Source: Schistocephalus solidus
Taxonomy: Eukaryota; Platyhelminthes; Cestoda; Diphyllobothriidea; Diphyllobothriidae
NCBI GenBank assembly: GCA_017591395.1
Contig: WEDG01002050.1
Coordinates: 1 to 64,000, forward strand
DNA: 64,000 nucleotides
Reading direction: 5' to 3'
Below the pieces are notes generated by a model. The model was not told the DNA's origin. It made no database searches and saw only the letters and a list, made by a program, of their open reading frames with translations. The position numbers and the translations under genes are program-made. How positions within the stretch are numbered: the first letter of the stretch is position 1; every line of letters starts with the position of its first letter. Below are positions 23,905 to 35,977 of this stretch, one piece after another.

Positions 23905-24350
23905 CTTCAATATGAAATACAAAAAATATATTTAATAAAAATTAAAAAAATAATGAAAAATTAAAAAAATAGCCTTGCGAGGCTAGGAATATGAGTTGAG
24001 AACAATTCACACAGGAAGATTTGAGATCAGCCAATTAGCTTGAGCTACCAAAGCGCACAAGTGTCAAATATGGTGGTGGTGCTGCTGGTAGTGGTGGCGG
24101 AAGCTAGGGAGCAATGGACCGCCTATCATATCAAAACTGCATTAACAAATAACGGCGTGGGCTGGCCAGCAGAGACGCGGGCATTAGACCAGTGTCTGTC
24201 TTTTACAATCTCCTACTAGCTTCAGTAAAAATATCTGGATAATCGTAAACACACGCAAACACATGCATTCATGCTGAACAAACGGTTCGCACACCGGACA
24301 TAGATGACATGTCATTAACAGCACTAAAATATTGATGTATATATATAATG

Positions 24351-24391
<41 letters not shown>
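24351..24391. repeat. (AT)n microsatellite
   Basis: A clean run of about 20 AT units in the middle of an intron. It is not conserved with the other TA tracts beyond the dinucleotide. Confidence 0.9.
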
Positions 24392-24397
<6 letters not shown>

Positions 24398-24399
24398 TA

Positions 24400-27000
24400 A
24401 TAATGTATATCAGTGCCTTCGCTCCGGCCAAACTTATTGAACGCAGATGGCATTTCTGTTAAAGCGAAAATGTATGTTGGCTGGCTATTTCATGAAGTGT
24501 TAACCGAAGTTTGGAAATTTGTTATTTAAATAAGAAACGTAGGTTTAAATATTCAGTATCCAGTTTGATAATTTAAAGGTATTTCAACCAAGAGAGGATG
24601 TCAGATTTTGAACGGATATCATTCCGGTGGGCTTCAAAATCCACACGCTGTATAAAGGACTTTTTAGTTTACTTCATGTTTATTTTTAGTATTTTTCAAA
24701 AAGAACGTCTTTTGGATTTTAGAATGGCATGAATGACCTTGAAATGTCCATTCATACCGACACTTATGTGGCCGTTTCGTAATTTTGCGTTAAAACTATA
24801 AAACATTGTACACGTCCATTAAAACCATTTCCAAGCCTCATACGATATTCTCTTAAAAGAATAAATAAATGCATGATTTTTGCTATACCAAAAGTACATA
24901 AAATGCAGTAGGAAATCCTTAGAGGCAAGTGCTCCTGAAGGTAAGTTTCATTATTATATGGGAGCTGAAAAATATCTTTAAATGGAACCATGTCCCTTTT
25001 TAAAGCATAGGATTTGAGTAAGACTTAATTTGCTTCTAAATAAGTACAAGAAAATTATTTTTGCACATATTATCTCTAAAATATCCTGGAATGTATAAAG
25101 GCATCGAAAATCAATGAAACAGCAGGACCCAAACTAGGTAGTCATTTAACCGAATGGAATTTGGGTAGACGAAAGGAACAAAACTCACTCGAAAGCCGGC
25201 GTCCTGTTTTCAGCTTATTTCAGTTTAGTTGGTAAGGATACTACGTAATGTCTTTAAGAACAGAATTGTTTAAGATATCTTGCGATTATGGTTCATCTTG
25301 AGCCAAAGTGCAACCATACTTGAGGAATCCATTCTAATCAAAACACATTTTGAAACTTCGGTTAACATTTCATGAGCTAGCCAATCGGGCCTTTTAGTCG
25401 AACAGAATAAGGTATGTCCAATGGCAGGGTAGATATAAGAGACATACTGCTATCCGCCATACCGCTAAGGGTGAAGGGAACTAAACAAAAGAGTAGCCTA
25501 ATAGAGCTAGGGGAGAATGAGATAGCAATTGCTTGAAGTCGCTTCATGCGTTCTTCGTTTTCAAAAAATCCTAACCTTACAGTCCGAGAACTCATAAAAC
25601 AAAACTATCTTAAGTGGTTGCAGTAGCTACTTATAAATTTATTTTGGGGGTCAACGGAGTGACCAGTATCAAGCAGGTGTTTAGTCAGGGAGGAACGCAG
25701 AATTTTGGATTGATCGGAAAACTCATCAGGTGCATTCTGTCACTAAATAACATTAATAACGAATGAAGTAATATAAGAAATTCAAATTCGTACAGAAAAA
25801 TCGATGCAAAATAGCAAAGTCAGTAGCTAAATGCCACACGACGTATCAATTAAATTAGTAACTTAAATCAATATGAGAAGGATAAATGGAAAAAGGACAA
25901 AGCAAGTGGAAATGTGTAAATCAAGAAGCTAAAAATGACTACGGCCATAACAACTTGTAAATTGCTCCACTTGGAAGCGGCTTATATATGGCGTGTGAAA
26001 CTGGATTTGTGTAAACAGTTGAAGCACATGATTAGCCTTGATTTACACATTTACACATTTTCCTGTCCCCACTTATCCTTCTTATATTGTTTTAAGCTAC
26101 ATATTTTATTGATTAGCCTTATGAAATTAAACCTTGCTGTTTTGCATCGATTTTTCTGTACGAATTCAGATTTTTTGTATCTTCTGTTTCCTTAATTATG
26201 TTCCAAAATGACAGAATGTAGTTCATGAACTGTCACGCAATGTTTTGGATCCAATCAATACAAATTCCACGCTCTTCTGTTACTAAACACTTGCTTGATA
26301 CTGGTTACTCCGTTGACAACAAAACATCATTCCGAGTACTGGTTCGGGCACGAACAACTTGCGAATTGCGCTGATTACAAATATATGGTTGGAAAGGGTA
26401 GAACTACCAGGCAGTGGAAGAACAAACTGTTAGTACCACATAAAGTTAGTAGGTGGGTTCTGACGATTCCTGACATACAGCAAAAAGATAGATTAGGCAC
26501 CAACCTAGCCAACACGCTGGCTGAACAGATCCGTTTTTTGACCCGGATCGTGTGGAGAAATACTGTCCTTAGAGGTCTCGTAGCCCGGTCAAACATATAT
26601 CAGGAGCGCCGTAAGAACAGTAGTGAGTGGTGGTTTACATTTATGCCAAGAGAACATAAAGGGTGTTTATTTAACATATAAAGGGTATCTTCGCCCATAC
26701 CGGTTGACCGTGAATCTAAGCTATAAAAACCAGAGCATTTTTAAAAGACGGGTCTCACTTTAAACTAAAGGAGTCTACAGCCCTTAAGGAAACACACTAT
26801 GTACACCTTGAAATACAGCAATGAACGCAGGCCATAAGAACCTAAAGAAAAACATGTGTAAAGTAATTTTTCCCTGCATATCCTGCTTCTGATAGAAGCA
26901 TAGGTAAATAAGTAGTAGTCAAAGGAAGGATTTGAGGCCAATGAGAACTTTCTTATAACCTGGTCAGAATCCTTAAGGTCTAGTCCGAGCATGCCAACTT
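24400..27000. other. Long intronic stretch, no firm gene
   Basis: AT-rich. Open frames at 25377-25595 (minus) and 26295-26681 (plus, 128 codons) lack clear splice sites and recognisable motifs. The segment around 25340-25385 (acacattttgaaacttcgg then catttcatgagctag) resembles 46680-46715, so part of it is probably an old AT-rich repeat. Confidence 0.4.
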
Positions 27001-27009
27001 TCGCTTCCA

Positions 27010-27173
27010 GCGAGATAAGCAACGAATTCGAGGATGTCTTTATTGAAGTACACCGGGGGTTGCAATTTGAGATTGGTGATGATTCCCTGGCGTTCGTGAC
27101 CGTAGAACCCGTTGATGACATCTGTAAGCACAGCCACTGTGCAAAAAGCCGGAGATCTTCAAACTCTTCCTAG
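27010..27173. other. Segment open on both strands, possible exon
   Basis: On the minus strand, after acceptor gctttttgcacag at 27137, the frame reads DVINGFYGHERQGIITNLKL then YFNKDILEFVAYLAGSESW. On the plus strand, EISNEFEDVFIEVHRGLQFE then IGDDSLAFVTVEPVDD runs to a stop at 27173. Both are compositionally protein-like. Third-position C on the minus strand favours that reading, but no good minus donor follows. Strand is unresolved. Confidence 0.35.
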
Positions 27174-27181
27174 GTGAAAAA

Positions 27182-27885
27182 GAATAATGCTAGTGAGTTA
27201 GGGGTTAAAAAGAATAATGCTAGTGAGTTAGGGGCCTCATTGAAAAAGAATTAAAAAAATAAAATATAATTCTAGTGAGTTAGGGGTTAAAAAGAATAAT
27301 GCTAGTGAGTTAGGGGCCTCATTGAAAAAGAATAAAAAAATAAAAAAATAATGCTAGTGAGTTAGGGGTTAAAAAGAATAATGCTATTGAGTTAGGGGCC
27401 TCATTTTAAAAGAATAAAAAAATAATGCTTGTGAGTTAGGGGTTAAAAAGAATACTGCTAGTGAGTAAGGGGCCTCATTGAAAAAGAATTTAAAAATAAA
27501 AATAATGCTAGTGAGTTAGGGGTTAAAAAGAATAATGCTATTGAGTTAGGGGCCTCATTGAAAAAAGAATAAAAAAATAAAAAAATAATGCTAGTGAGTT
27601 AGGGGTTAAAAAGAATAATGCTATTGAGTTAGGGGCCTCATTGAAAAAGAATTTACAAAAAATTAAAAAAATAATGCTAGTGAGTTAGGGGTTAAAAAGA
27701 ATAATGCTATTGAGTTAGGGGCTTCATTGAAAAAATATTAAAAATAATGCTAGTAAGTTAGGGGTTAAAAAGAATACTGCTAGTGAGTTAGGGGCCTCAT
27801 TGAAAAAGAAATTAAAAAATTAAAGAAATAATGCTAGTGAGTTAGGGGTTAAAAAAATAATGCTAGTGAGTTAGGGGACTCATTG
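27182..27885. repeat. Minisatellite with two-part higher-order unit
   Basis: The core aatgctagtgagttagggg is followed alternately by ttaaaaagaat and by cctcattgaaaaagaat plus an A-rich spacer of variable length. The two forms alternate strictly, about nine times each, giving a higher-order unit of roughly 75-95 bp. It borders the candidate exon at 27010-27137. Confidence 0.9.
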
Positions 27886-28123
27886 AAAATGCGTGTGCGG
27901 TTAAAGGCGGTGTTTTGCTACCTCGTCAAAGAATGTCTATATTAATGCTTTCCTACGGAAAATGTGATGAGTTATCGTCAGCGGGATCGCGATTAAGGTT
28001 AGTAAAAAATAAGAAAGGATATAAGAACCATCCTTACGCGTAGTTACTGATTTTTGGGCAATACCGAGGATAAAGGGACAAATATATGGAACAGAAGAGT
28101 GGCGAAAAGAGACGGATTCTTAC

Positions 28124-28298
28124 CGTGCCTTCTTGGCCTGTTGATGACCACCAGTTCTTCAACTGACAATAAGCAATAGGCGTTATGTTCGAGAACGACA
28201 CAGCGTTTAAGGTGTTCTTTGCAAGGGTCATAACACGAAGGTTAACCTTTTCTTGTGCGAATTTTGCGATCGATGCAAAAGTGTTGGACCAGCCCAAC
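28124..28298 (-). CDS. Candidate internal exon
   Basis: Acceptor tttcattatag and donor GTAAGA enclose LGWSNTFASIAKFAQEKVNL, then VMTLAKNTLNAVSFSNITP and YCQLKNWWSSTGQEG. It would join neighbours only with two bases supplied from the preceding exon, and the exon at 28945 ends in phase 0, so an exon may be missing between them. Confidence 0.5.
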
Positions 28299-28944
28299 CT
28301 ATAATGAAATAAGGATTCTATTAAAAACCTTTTAAGCTGTTTCCTTTTTTCCTTGAAAAAAGGTCAAACAGCTTTGTCGCCTTGTGTTTCGTAAAGTGTC
28401 CCTAATGCTCGAAGTCCCTGAAAGCTTACTGCGTCAATCGGTTTTAGCACATAAGACATGATTAATAATTAAATTATGCCTTATAAAACTACTGAACTAA
28501 AGCCCTCAGAAATAGTTATTTAAGTCTCCCCTATTTCGTCGGAAATCCCTGCAGCCTATATTCGTGGTTGTTAGGTGAAAACCAGCGAGGGTTCTGCATT
28601 GGGCTTCAAGGCATAACGGGACGAGCAATTCGCGTAACCTGATCAGATAACGCCCTTCCAAAATTTACGGAGCTCTCTGTCCGATTCGCCATGAAAAATT
28701 CAAAATTGTCTTAGTTGACCGAAAGGTAGGAATTTTCCCGTTTTTGTCTCCTCTTGAGGTTGCCTTGGTTTCGGAGTTTTCTGCGGTCTACGGCCTTCAA
28801 AGCCTAAAAACATTTACTTTTAGCTACCTTTTGCAATCTTTGACTGAACAAGAATTGGTTTATTTTCTTCTGCCGCAAGGCGACTTCGAAAACTGTTAGA
28901 CATCACGTTCATCTTAATAATTCAGTTTTATTTAGCGAACTTAC

Positions 28945-29011
28945 CTGCCCATTGGTTGCGCCGCCACCCTGTAGCTTAGCTTTTCGTCGATCTTTTTTGA
29001 TTAAGCAAACC
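28945..29011 (-). CDS. Candidate small exon, phase-matched to 29748-29866
   Basis: It is 67 bp with donor CAG|GTAAGT and acceptor tacaatatcag. It reads VCLIKKDRRKAKLQGGGATN and is basic. Its single leading base completes an arginine codon with the two trailing bases of the next exon to the right, so the join keeps the frame. This supports both calls. Confidence 0.5.
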
Positions 29012-29747
29012 CTGATATTGTAATTGTTAACTGTGTAGCCGTTCACTACTTTTCTGTCCGATGAAATTGCTTGCCAGCTGACGTTAAGCTAGAAAAATTA
29101 CTAACCGTTATATTTACTTAACTCTATTCTCTAGCTAATTATTATGTTTTTGCTGCAGCCCATCATCCAAAGTTTCGTCAAAGGAACCTATTTAAAATCG
29201 CGTCGCTTCCGTCTGTTCAACAACATATACTTGCCCTTCGTTGTACGCAAGACAGGAACACACTCAGGGAGTTCATGCAAGAAAGATACGTGAAAGTATT
29301 TTCAGAAACGTAAACAAGGGCAAACAAAAGGCTGAAATATTAGCTCAGGACTTAGTTTTCTTATGCCAGGGCGTTGCCAAATCGAATCTCCAGCCATTAT
29401 AAACAACTTCCGGCGTCGATATTAATAAAGTGTATGACAGTACCAAATTGAGCAGGATGAGAGTTATTTATACTAACAGCGTCTTTCCCATGATTAGTCT
29501 GACTGTAAACTCGAAACTCTAGGCCGTGGCCATGAAAACGTTTTTCGTTTTTAAGTCGAGCAAGACCACAGTTTTTCCAATCATGCGGCATGCAAGGTAA
29601 GTAAATGGTTTGGCAGATGTAATGAAAAGCACAAGTTGCCCACTCAGGGAAGATACAAGCAGCTATAATGGTTTTCTATAAATGGCAAACACCAAAGGTT
29701 CCTTTCAGTACACACCTCTGCAGGTTTGCTAGCTTCAAAGGAATTAC

Positions 29748-29866
29748 CTCTTGAATAAGATACATCGGCATGCCAGGCTAAAGAGATGTTCCCATTTTCC
29801 GGCACTCAGCAGGACATCTGCTGCTTTCAGAATAAAACGCCGTTGCCAGATATCCTTCAACTCGAG
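29748..29866 (-). CDS. Candidate internal exon, helical repeat
   Basis: It is 119 bp from acceptor tag to donor GAG|GTAATT. It encodes LELKDIWQRRFILKAADVLL then SAGKWEHLFSLACRCILFKR, a clear helix-turn-helix repeat as in TPR or solenoid proteins. The pattern fits the other minus-strand exons. The family is not recognised. Confidence 0.6.
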
Positions 29867-30063
29867 CTAAAAATTTCGGAATACAGGGAAAATAATCAAA
29901 AATAAAATCAAATATTTAGGCCTTATGAAAAAATAAAAGCAACTAATAAAAACGAAGTGTGCTGATATCTCTCGTGTGAGCTTGTAAGGTCAGAGGTAGA
30001 GAATTGGACGTGGATAACCCCCAGGCACTAAAAGAATAACCAACACACAACAGGTGGTATTAC

Positions 30064-30144
30064 TTTCGAAATTTAGTTCACTTAAATCAAATATTCCAAG
30101 TGGCATCTGCCTCCGCATATCCAGTATAGGCTGAATCTCATAAA
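30064..30144 (-). CDS. Candidate internal exon
   Basis: It is 81 bp with acceptor gggcttttgtttacag and donor GTAATA. It reads YEIQPILDMRRQMPLGIFDL then SELNFE. Its phase does not match its immediate neighbours, so splice choices here are provisional. Confidence 0.45.
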
Positions 30145-31311
30145 CTGTAAACAAAAGCCCATTAAAATGTTTTACAATATCAGCGATCACTAAAAGGGGG
30201 CGAATATTGAATATTTAAGGTACACTTGTCATTTCTATGACATACCTGCGTATTTCCTTTAGACAAGCATGTTTGAGTAAGATTCTCTTGCGGTTAAACA
30301 CGATATCTATTAAATATAGGGCTGAGTTTACGGGCATGTGATAAATTAGGATGAGAGAAAAGATTATAGTTTGAGTTTGGGGTAAGGTTTGGGTTAAGGT
30401 GAGGTTTTCCTGTCACTACTTGGATTGCCAGATTTCCACCTGCTTACGTACTTCTAATTCCCATTCTTAAAATTGCAAAGTCTACTTCCGAACTTCGTTT
30501 GGGTAAGGAAACAAAGGTATGGTGGCAATAAGAATTTCCTTAACGTTTTCCACGGATTCCATTAATTGCGGTGTCGCTTCCGTTGCTAAGAAAATTATTA
30601 TTAACATCCTTTCCATATTACAGAAGTCCTTATGCTCTTTTTTCTCAGTGGGCTTACATATTCAATCCACAGAACGAAGCCACTGCTTAACCCGACAGGT
30701 TGCCCATTGTTGTCATTGTTTTTCGCAATGATGTTTCAATGATTATAAAAATGCACTCATATTTTCAAGGGCAGATATTTACAATTTACACTCGTTTTTC
30801 TCTTTTATTATTTAATTTAGTTTTCAAATTTATGCTTAAAAAATGAATATTGCGGTTTTAAAAAGGTTTATCCATTAAATTACGTGTAGAAAACTGTTTT
30901 CAGTTATTTTATCTGGCTTATGAATTGCCAACTTCACATTTATTACAAAATAAAAAATACATAAAACGTTTAGGCTACAAGGGGTTCAACTATCCCCTTC
31001 TGTTTCGACCTTTACGGAACAATCGAATCAATTTAATCATTCAAGTGGGATGTGACGACATAAATTTTAAAACAAAATGTCGATTCATTCAGGCAAATTC
31101 GCACTTGGTGTAAACACCTTCTCATAACATGCAAATGAAGTCAGCTCACAGAAATTTGCTCAATGCGACCCTTAAATGGGAGTTTAGAATGTCATATACA
31201 GTATCACGTATGAAAACGTCTTAAGACCTATTATAAATAGATGTTTTGTAGAACCCCCAATTCAATTTAGCCTATTGTTGATTAATTTTTAAAGAAAAAT
31301 TTCTTACTTAC

Positions 31312-31397
31312 TGGAACCAGTTCCAGCGTCCAACGTCCAACGTAGTAGGATGATGAAGAACAAATGAAGCAGAAATCACTATGAATGCTCTTTTTCT
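31312..31397 (-). CDS. Candidate internal exon, phase-matched to 32800-33288
   Basis: It is 86 bp with acceptor tttttacactgaacag and donor GTAAGT. It reads RKRAFIVISASFVLHHPTTL then DVGRWNWF. It starts in phase 0, which fits the phase-0 end of the large exon to its right. Confidence 0.5.
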
Positions 31398-31884
31398 CTG
31401 TTCAGTGTAAAAACCGGTGGGTTTTGCTTGCTTACGACTTCTTCTGTTTTATCTGGAGGATTATCGTTCATACTGCTGTCTTAAAAAGTTTTGCTCACAT
31501 GTTTGCCTACTGTAGTCAGGCCTCGTTCGCTAATGTAGCAGCTAAAGAAGCATATTTTAGAACATTTTAATGTAAGAAATCAAGCTCGACGAACGTCCAC
31601 TCTCGAGTATTCATCATGAGGCCTGTACAGTAATATAAATGACGATAGAGTAGCAAAAGTATAAATGGTTCGCGTGCCCAGTTACTTATGATGACAGATG
31701 ACGGTTGGCCAACCCAACATTGTGCTCACATAAAGCATTTATACAGGTCCTTAGGCTCCTCTGGCCCAAGGTGAACCCAGTTTAATTGCTCCTAACTTCT
31801 GCCAAATCACGTGACAGTGACTCAACAGAGACGTTGCCAACTATGGTAGATGGGCACTCAACAATCTGTTACGGAAGTCATTCA

Positions 31885-32105
31885 TCACGTTCAGCCTTGT
31901 GGCTCACTTTGGAGCACCGTCAGCAGCGGTACAGCAGTTAGTGCTTTGGGCAGATGAAGATTTGACAAATATAAGGTAGATTAAAATGACAGTTTCGGGC
32001 TCAGTAGCTGTCGTCAGCTAGTCATTCCCAACCCCAGCTGTTACGGCACCTGAGCCTCGAACCCTGTTTGCATGCTGCTTTTTTGTTAAGCCACCAGGAG
32101 GCTGC
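31885..32105 (-). repeat. SINE family 1 copy, left half of a head-to-head pair
   Basis: The tRNA-like head near 32040-32090 keeps agggttcgaggctcag (B box). The body runs leftward with ggttgggaatgactagctg and ends at gtgagccacaag. The adjoining family copy to the right lies on the plus strand, so the two are in opposite orientation. Confidence 0.65.
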
Positions 32106-32430
32106 CAGCGGGGTTCGAGAGTGAGCCCCATGGCACAATGGAACGAATGAGTCCCGTTATCAATCGATGAGCGCCCATTTACGGTGTAAATATTCCGACC
32201 GAAACTGATAAGGTAACGAATCAGTGGCACCAGAAATGGCCATTTCAAGCCCAATCTAAACCGGCAAGACAAAGAGCACGTGGCTCAACGGTTAGATCGT
32301 TAGACTTCTAATCAACAGGTCGTGGGTTCAAGCCTCGAATGCCGCAACACCTGGGGTTTGGTTATCACTGGCTGATTGCGGCTTTTGAGCCGGAAATGGC
32401 CATTCCAGCCTCCCTTGTCTTTGGTGGCAT
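32106..32430 (+). repeat. SINE family 1 copy, right half of a head-to-head pair
   Basis: It starts gcggggttcgagagtgagcc, continues gaacgaatgag and aaaccggcaagacaaagag, then the tRNA-like part cacgtggctcaacggttaga (A box) and cgtgggttcaagcctcg (B box). The body follows with gttatcactggctgattg and ggccattccagcc. It is the best preserved tRNA-like head of this family here. Confidence 0.7.
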
Positions 32431-32799
32431 GGTTCTCTGCCATTTTAGTCTCCTTTGTTTGTCAGAAATTTCATTCTATAAAGTTAATTAACAGAAACCT
32501 CAATCTTCCTCACACTCTCTCTCTGTAAACCCCTGGCAAATCTAGACGATAACTCCTGGCACCAAAACGCCCTTAACACTCTCCCATGTATGATTCTACA
32601 GGACCGATTATGAATAATTTGGAAGTTTGCCGAAGTTGACTTCTTCAATGTGTTCATGGATATCATTGCTGAAGTGTAATATATTGATGATTAAAAGGGC
32701 TGATGATGCCATTTTCGTTTGTAATGACATTTTCGTCCAGTTCTATGACTGACCGAAAAACTTTTGTCAGAAGAGGTGAAAGATAGAAGTTAGACTTAC

Positions 32800-33288
32800 G
32801 CTCTGACTGGAGGCTAGTGTGTCAAGGAGGTTTTCCGCGCAAGCTTGCCAGGGACGCCAACAGCACTCCGCCAGGCAGGTTTGGTCTGCGAGTGCCGTCA
32901 AATCAGAGAAGAAGACATCAGTTGGATCCGTGTACTTCTTCTGCTGCTTGCTAATTTTGAGCGGTTTCAGCATGAGTGTAATCCCCTCGGCTGGGATCAT
33001 CTTGCTCTTACAAATGGCCTGCATGATCGCAAGCTGTTGCGAGACAGCCAGGGTGGTTTTGGCTAGAGTGTTGGCGACTTCGAGCCAGCCAGCGTCATCC
33101 ACGGCGGCGCCAGGACTCCTGCGAGTGAATTCGATGGCACGCTGCAGACAGAGGAACGCCAACGAGATTCGCTGCTTCAGTTTTTGGGGCTCCAGCTGGG
33201 CGAGTTCTGTTGTCACGCTGCTGCTGCCGCTGGTGGAATTGGTCGGATCTTTTGCGTCAATAAACGGAAATAGGTAGTGCAACCTCAT
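32800..33288 (-). CDS. Large candidate exon, host gene of unknown family
   Basis: About 163 codons are open from ATG at 33288 to a consensus donor (CAGAGC|GTAAGT). A TGA lies in frame directly before the ATG, so the exon starts there or at an acceptor within it. The protein begins MRLHYLFPFIDAKDP. It has a Ser/Thr linker, then long helices (LKQRISLAFLCLQRAIEFTR, VANTLAKTTLAVSQQLAIMQ), a lysine-rich segment and a helix with two adjacent cysteines (LAECCWRPWQA). It ends LDTLASSQS. It looks like an alpha-solenoid or scaffold protein. I cannot name it. It is the longest single exon in the minus-strand string. Confidence 0.65.
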
Positions 33289-33641
33289 TCAAAAATCGAA
33301 GTATGAACTGTTTCCAAAATGGCGGGCGAGGGGCATCTGTCAGAGTTCTGCTAACGTTCGGTCGCCAAAATTGTTGCACTGTAACGGCACCTCAAGACTG
33401 ACTATATGTGTCCTTGTTTGAATAGGTCAGGGCGGTTATTCGTAAGCGGTGGAGTGAGTAACACCCATGCAGAGTGAGCGCGGGACAGCCGGTCCCTCGC
33501 CCTGGTGGTAGTCCCCAGCTCCACCCCCGCATTTGTTAGTGTAAGTTGTAAACCAGTTAACAGTCCGTTGGTTTTGTACTAGTTCTATTGGATTTATTTT
33601 ATTATTTGACGTTTGAACTGGTGCATACGAGTTCAGTTGTG

Positions 33642-33896
33642 ATGGCCTCCGGAAGGAAAGGAAATACATCAAAGAGCGCCAAGGCGAATCGGAATACGGA
33701 CTACAGAGTTGACAAAGGAAGGATAAGTAGACGTTTGAAGGGCTCACGCGTTACAGCACACTTTGACATCTCTGGCCTAAAAAAGCATTTGCACCAGCTA
33801 TTGAGTGTCCAGCGTTCTCCGCCATCACGGATGGCAGAAGTGGTGTATACTTATGCGGGCTACGGTGAGGTTCCAAGCCATGGTGCATCTTGCTGA
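33642..33896 (+). CDS. Orphan 84-codon ORF
   Basis: It starts MASGRKGNTSKSAKANRNTD and continues with basic stretches (RVDKGRISRRLKG) and ISGLKKHLHQLL before a stop. It is strongly basic at the N terminus, as in nucleic-acid-binding or ribosomal-type proteins. It lies 350 bp from the possible start of the minus-strand 33288 exon, in divergent arrangement. It may be a first exon, a retrogene fragment or chance. There is no family match. Confidence 0.3.
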   Translation: MASGRKGNTSKSAKANRNTDYRVDKGRISRRLKGSRVTAHFDISGLKKHLHQLLSVQRSPPSRMAEVVYTYAGYGEVPSHGASC

Positions 33897-33899
33897 AAT

Positions 33900-35790
33900 G
33901 TTGCTTTCCTGAAAATAGCAGCAAGTTAGGTATTTTCTACACGAACAGATGCTATGTCCCGTACCAATGAAATCATCATCTGAAGAAACTAGTATCTAGG
34001 ATTCTATGGGTCACTTCAATAGAAGGCGCAAGGCATCAGGAAGCAAGTAAGAAAAGATATGTTTCAGATGGAAAAAGGATGATCGAAAGATCGTTATTTA
34101 GATGACCCCACAAACAGATTATGGGAAGACTTATTTGCGACTGCTGGCTGGACGCTTCGGATTCCAACTGGAACCCATAATCGGAGACGATTGCGCATAA
34201 GAGATGTCAAGCCAATAAAGGTCTTTCGGCGACCACATGGTGTCGTTCACAATATTTTGAGGGCTCTCTGCAATAATCGTCTTTTGCTCACCCAATTGGA
34301 AGTAGTTCCTTTTTTATCAGAAAATTAGGGGAATCACGTTTCAAAACATGCGGAGGTCATGTGACGTGATGCCAGTATAACAGTCATTCTGGAATGCTAA
34401 AATAGAACTGGGCGAAGACTTTGCCTTTGTCATAGAAAACAAAGGCCAGTTAAATAGTGCGCTGCGTTAACTACAAAAAATGCAGAAAACGTCTTCAAAA
34501 ATGACCGAAAATATCCCTGCAAAAAATCTAGATTAAACAGTCGCACTCCACGTTCAATCCACGAATGTAGACGAAAATATTTGTCAACCGATAACATCTT
34601 GGCATTCCACGCGGCCATGAGTCAAAAATCTCCCAACCAAACACCCCATAGATTTCGAGCCGGCAGATATAGGTTTTATTATTATCTTTGGATCGAAATA
34701 TTCAAAGGTACTTTTAGAAGAATTTCATTTGATATGAATGTTTTGAAAATTGCCTGAAAACTGGTGGAAACCATTCTTTTTACTAGTTCTGGTAGTTAGC
34801 ACCCAGGTAATTCAACCTCGGGCATAGGGAACTGCATCTGCCTCCCGTTTTCACAAGGTTTCTCTCTATTGCACCCCATCATCACACCGGCAGGTTAGAT
34901 AAATCAGCTCTGTTAAATGACATTAACCTCCAAATCAAGGACGGAAAATTGTCAGACTGAAAATCACAAAATTGGCGAATAGTTATTTTCTGAGCACTTG
35001 TTGAACCCGATCCAAGCACGCAAACTACAGACAACGGATTTCGAATTTGCTTAGCAATGAGGACTTACCAAAAGTTAGATAGGTTGCGCGTGCAAGACCG
35101 TCTCAGCAAGCGTTATACCGAACCTTAGTACTGTAAAGACTGAACTTTAACCACATGTCCACCTGGCATACTTCCTTTGTTTAGGTCATTTACGGGTTGA
35201 ACATTTGCGTTACTGCGATTCGCCTTCTAAGAGTAACGGCCCGATCGGTTAAACTAGGACTAGGGAAGTGCGAAATTCGAGTTACTATTTCTGACTCTTA
35301 ATGTGGTGGCCCTCCGATAGCTCAGGTGGTGGAGGTTTCGACGATGATTCGAGTGGCCAGTAATTTGAGTCCGTCCTTTAATAAATGTTTCCTCTTAATG
35401 TGGATTTACCTCCCATAATCCCTGCCATCCAACAAGGTCCTATATACTTAAAGTACAGACTAGATCCGGCTTAGTGTGGGCAAAAGGTGGATGCATTTAT
35501 CAGTTCCACAAGAAATAGGACGCGTAACGCAGCTAAAGTTGGAAAATTCCATCAATTCAAGACCCATGATCTCGGCAAGTCAGTTGAAATTTCAGTCGAT
35601 TTTCAGCAGAAAAGGCTTAAAAATGGAGACCCGGACAAGCTCTGTGAAACTTAAGCAAAGCTGAAACAGAAATCAACGTCACTTTCTTGGAATCTAGATT
35701 TCTTTGCTTGGTAGTAAGGGCTCCGACGTGAACCACTAGATGAACATTTTGGTGGTTGAATTTCGATTCAGTATCGCAGCTAACCTCACC
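33900..35790. other. Intronic or intergenic, nothing firm
   Basis: Around 34100-34200 a short plus frame (YLRLLAGRFGFQLEPIIGDD) looks protein-like but lacks context. A tRNA-like fragment near 35305-35375 (gatagctcaggtggtgg) has an A-box but no B box and is not called. Confidence 0.35.
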
Positions 35791-35794
35791 TTAC

Positions 35795-35977
35795 TGCACA
35801 AGATCTTTATTTTTCATATCTAGTCCTAGGAAAATGTTACAGCTGCTTTTTGAATAAGGTATGAAACGTTTGTTTCCCCAACTTGCACAAATCATGGCAC
35901 GGGTTTCGTTCATATAACCTGCCCTTTGGTACATACTATATAAGATCTCACTGTAATTCCTTGGCGAAGACGGTACC
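35795..35977 (-). CDS. Candidate internal exon, helical
   Basis: Acceptor acatacttatacag and donor CA|GTAAGG enclose 183 bp. The first half (NYSEILYSMYQRAGYMNETR) has the look of a helical repeat unit. The second half (FIPYSKSSCNIFLGLDMKNK) is less so, and an earlier donor is possible. Confidence 0.45.

Noticed and set aside
27182..27885. Telomere-like TTAGGGG repeats or a CRISPR-like array.
   Set aside because: TTAGGGG is only part of a longer alternating unit, there are no unique spacers, and the DNA is eukaryotic.
16016..35977. Assignment of the minus-strand exons to known solenoid proteins such as nucleoporin NUP160 or NBAS.
   Set aside because: Resemblances were limited to short helical patterns. 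No diagnostic motif was seen and joins are incomplete.
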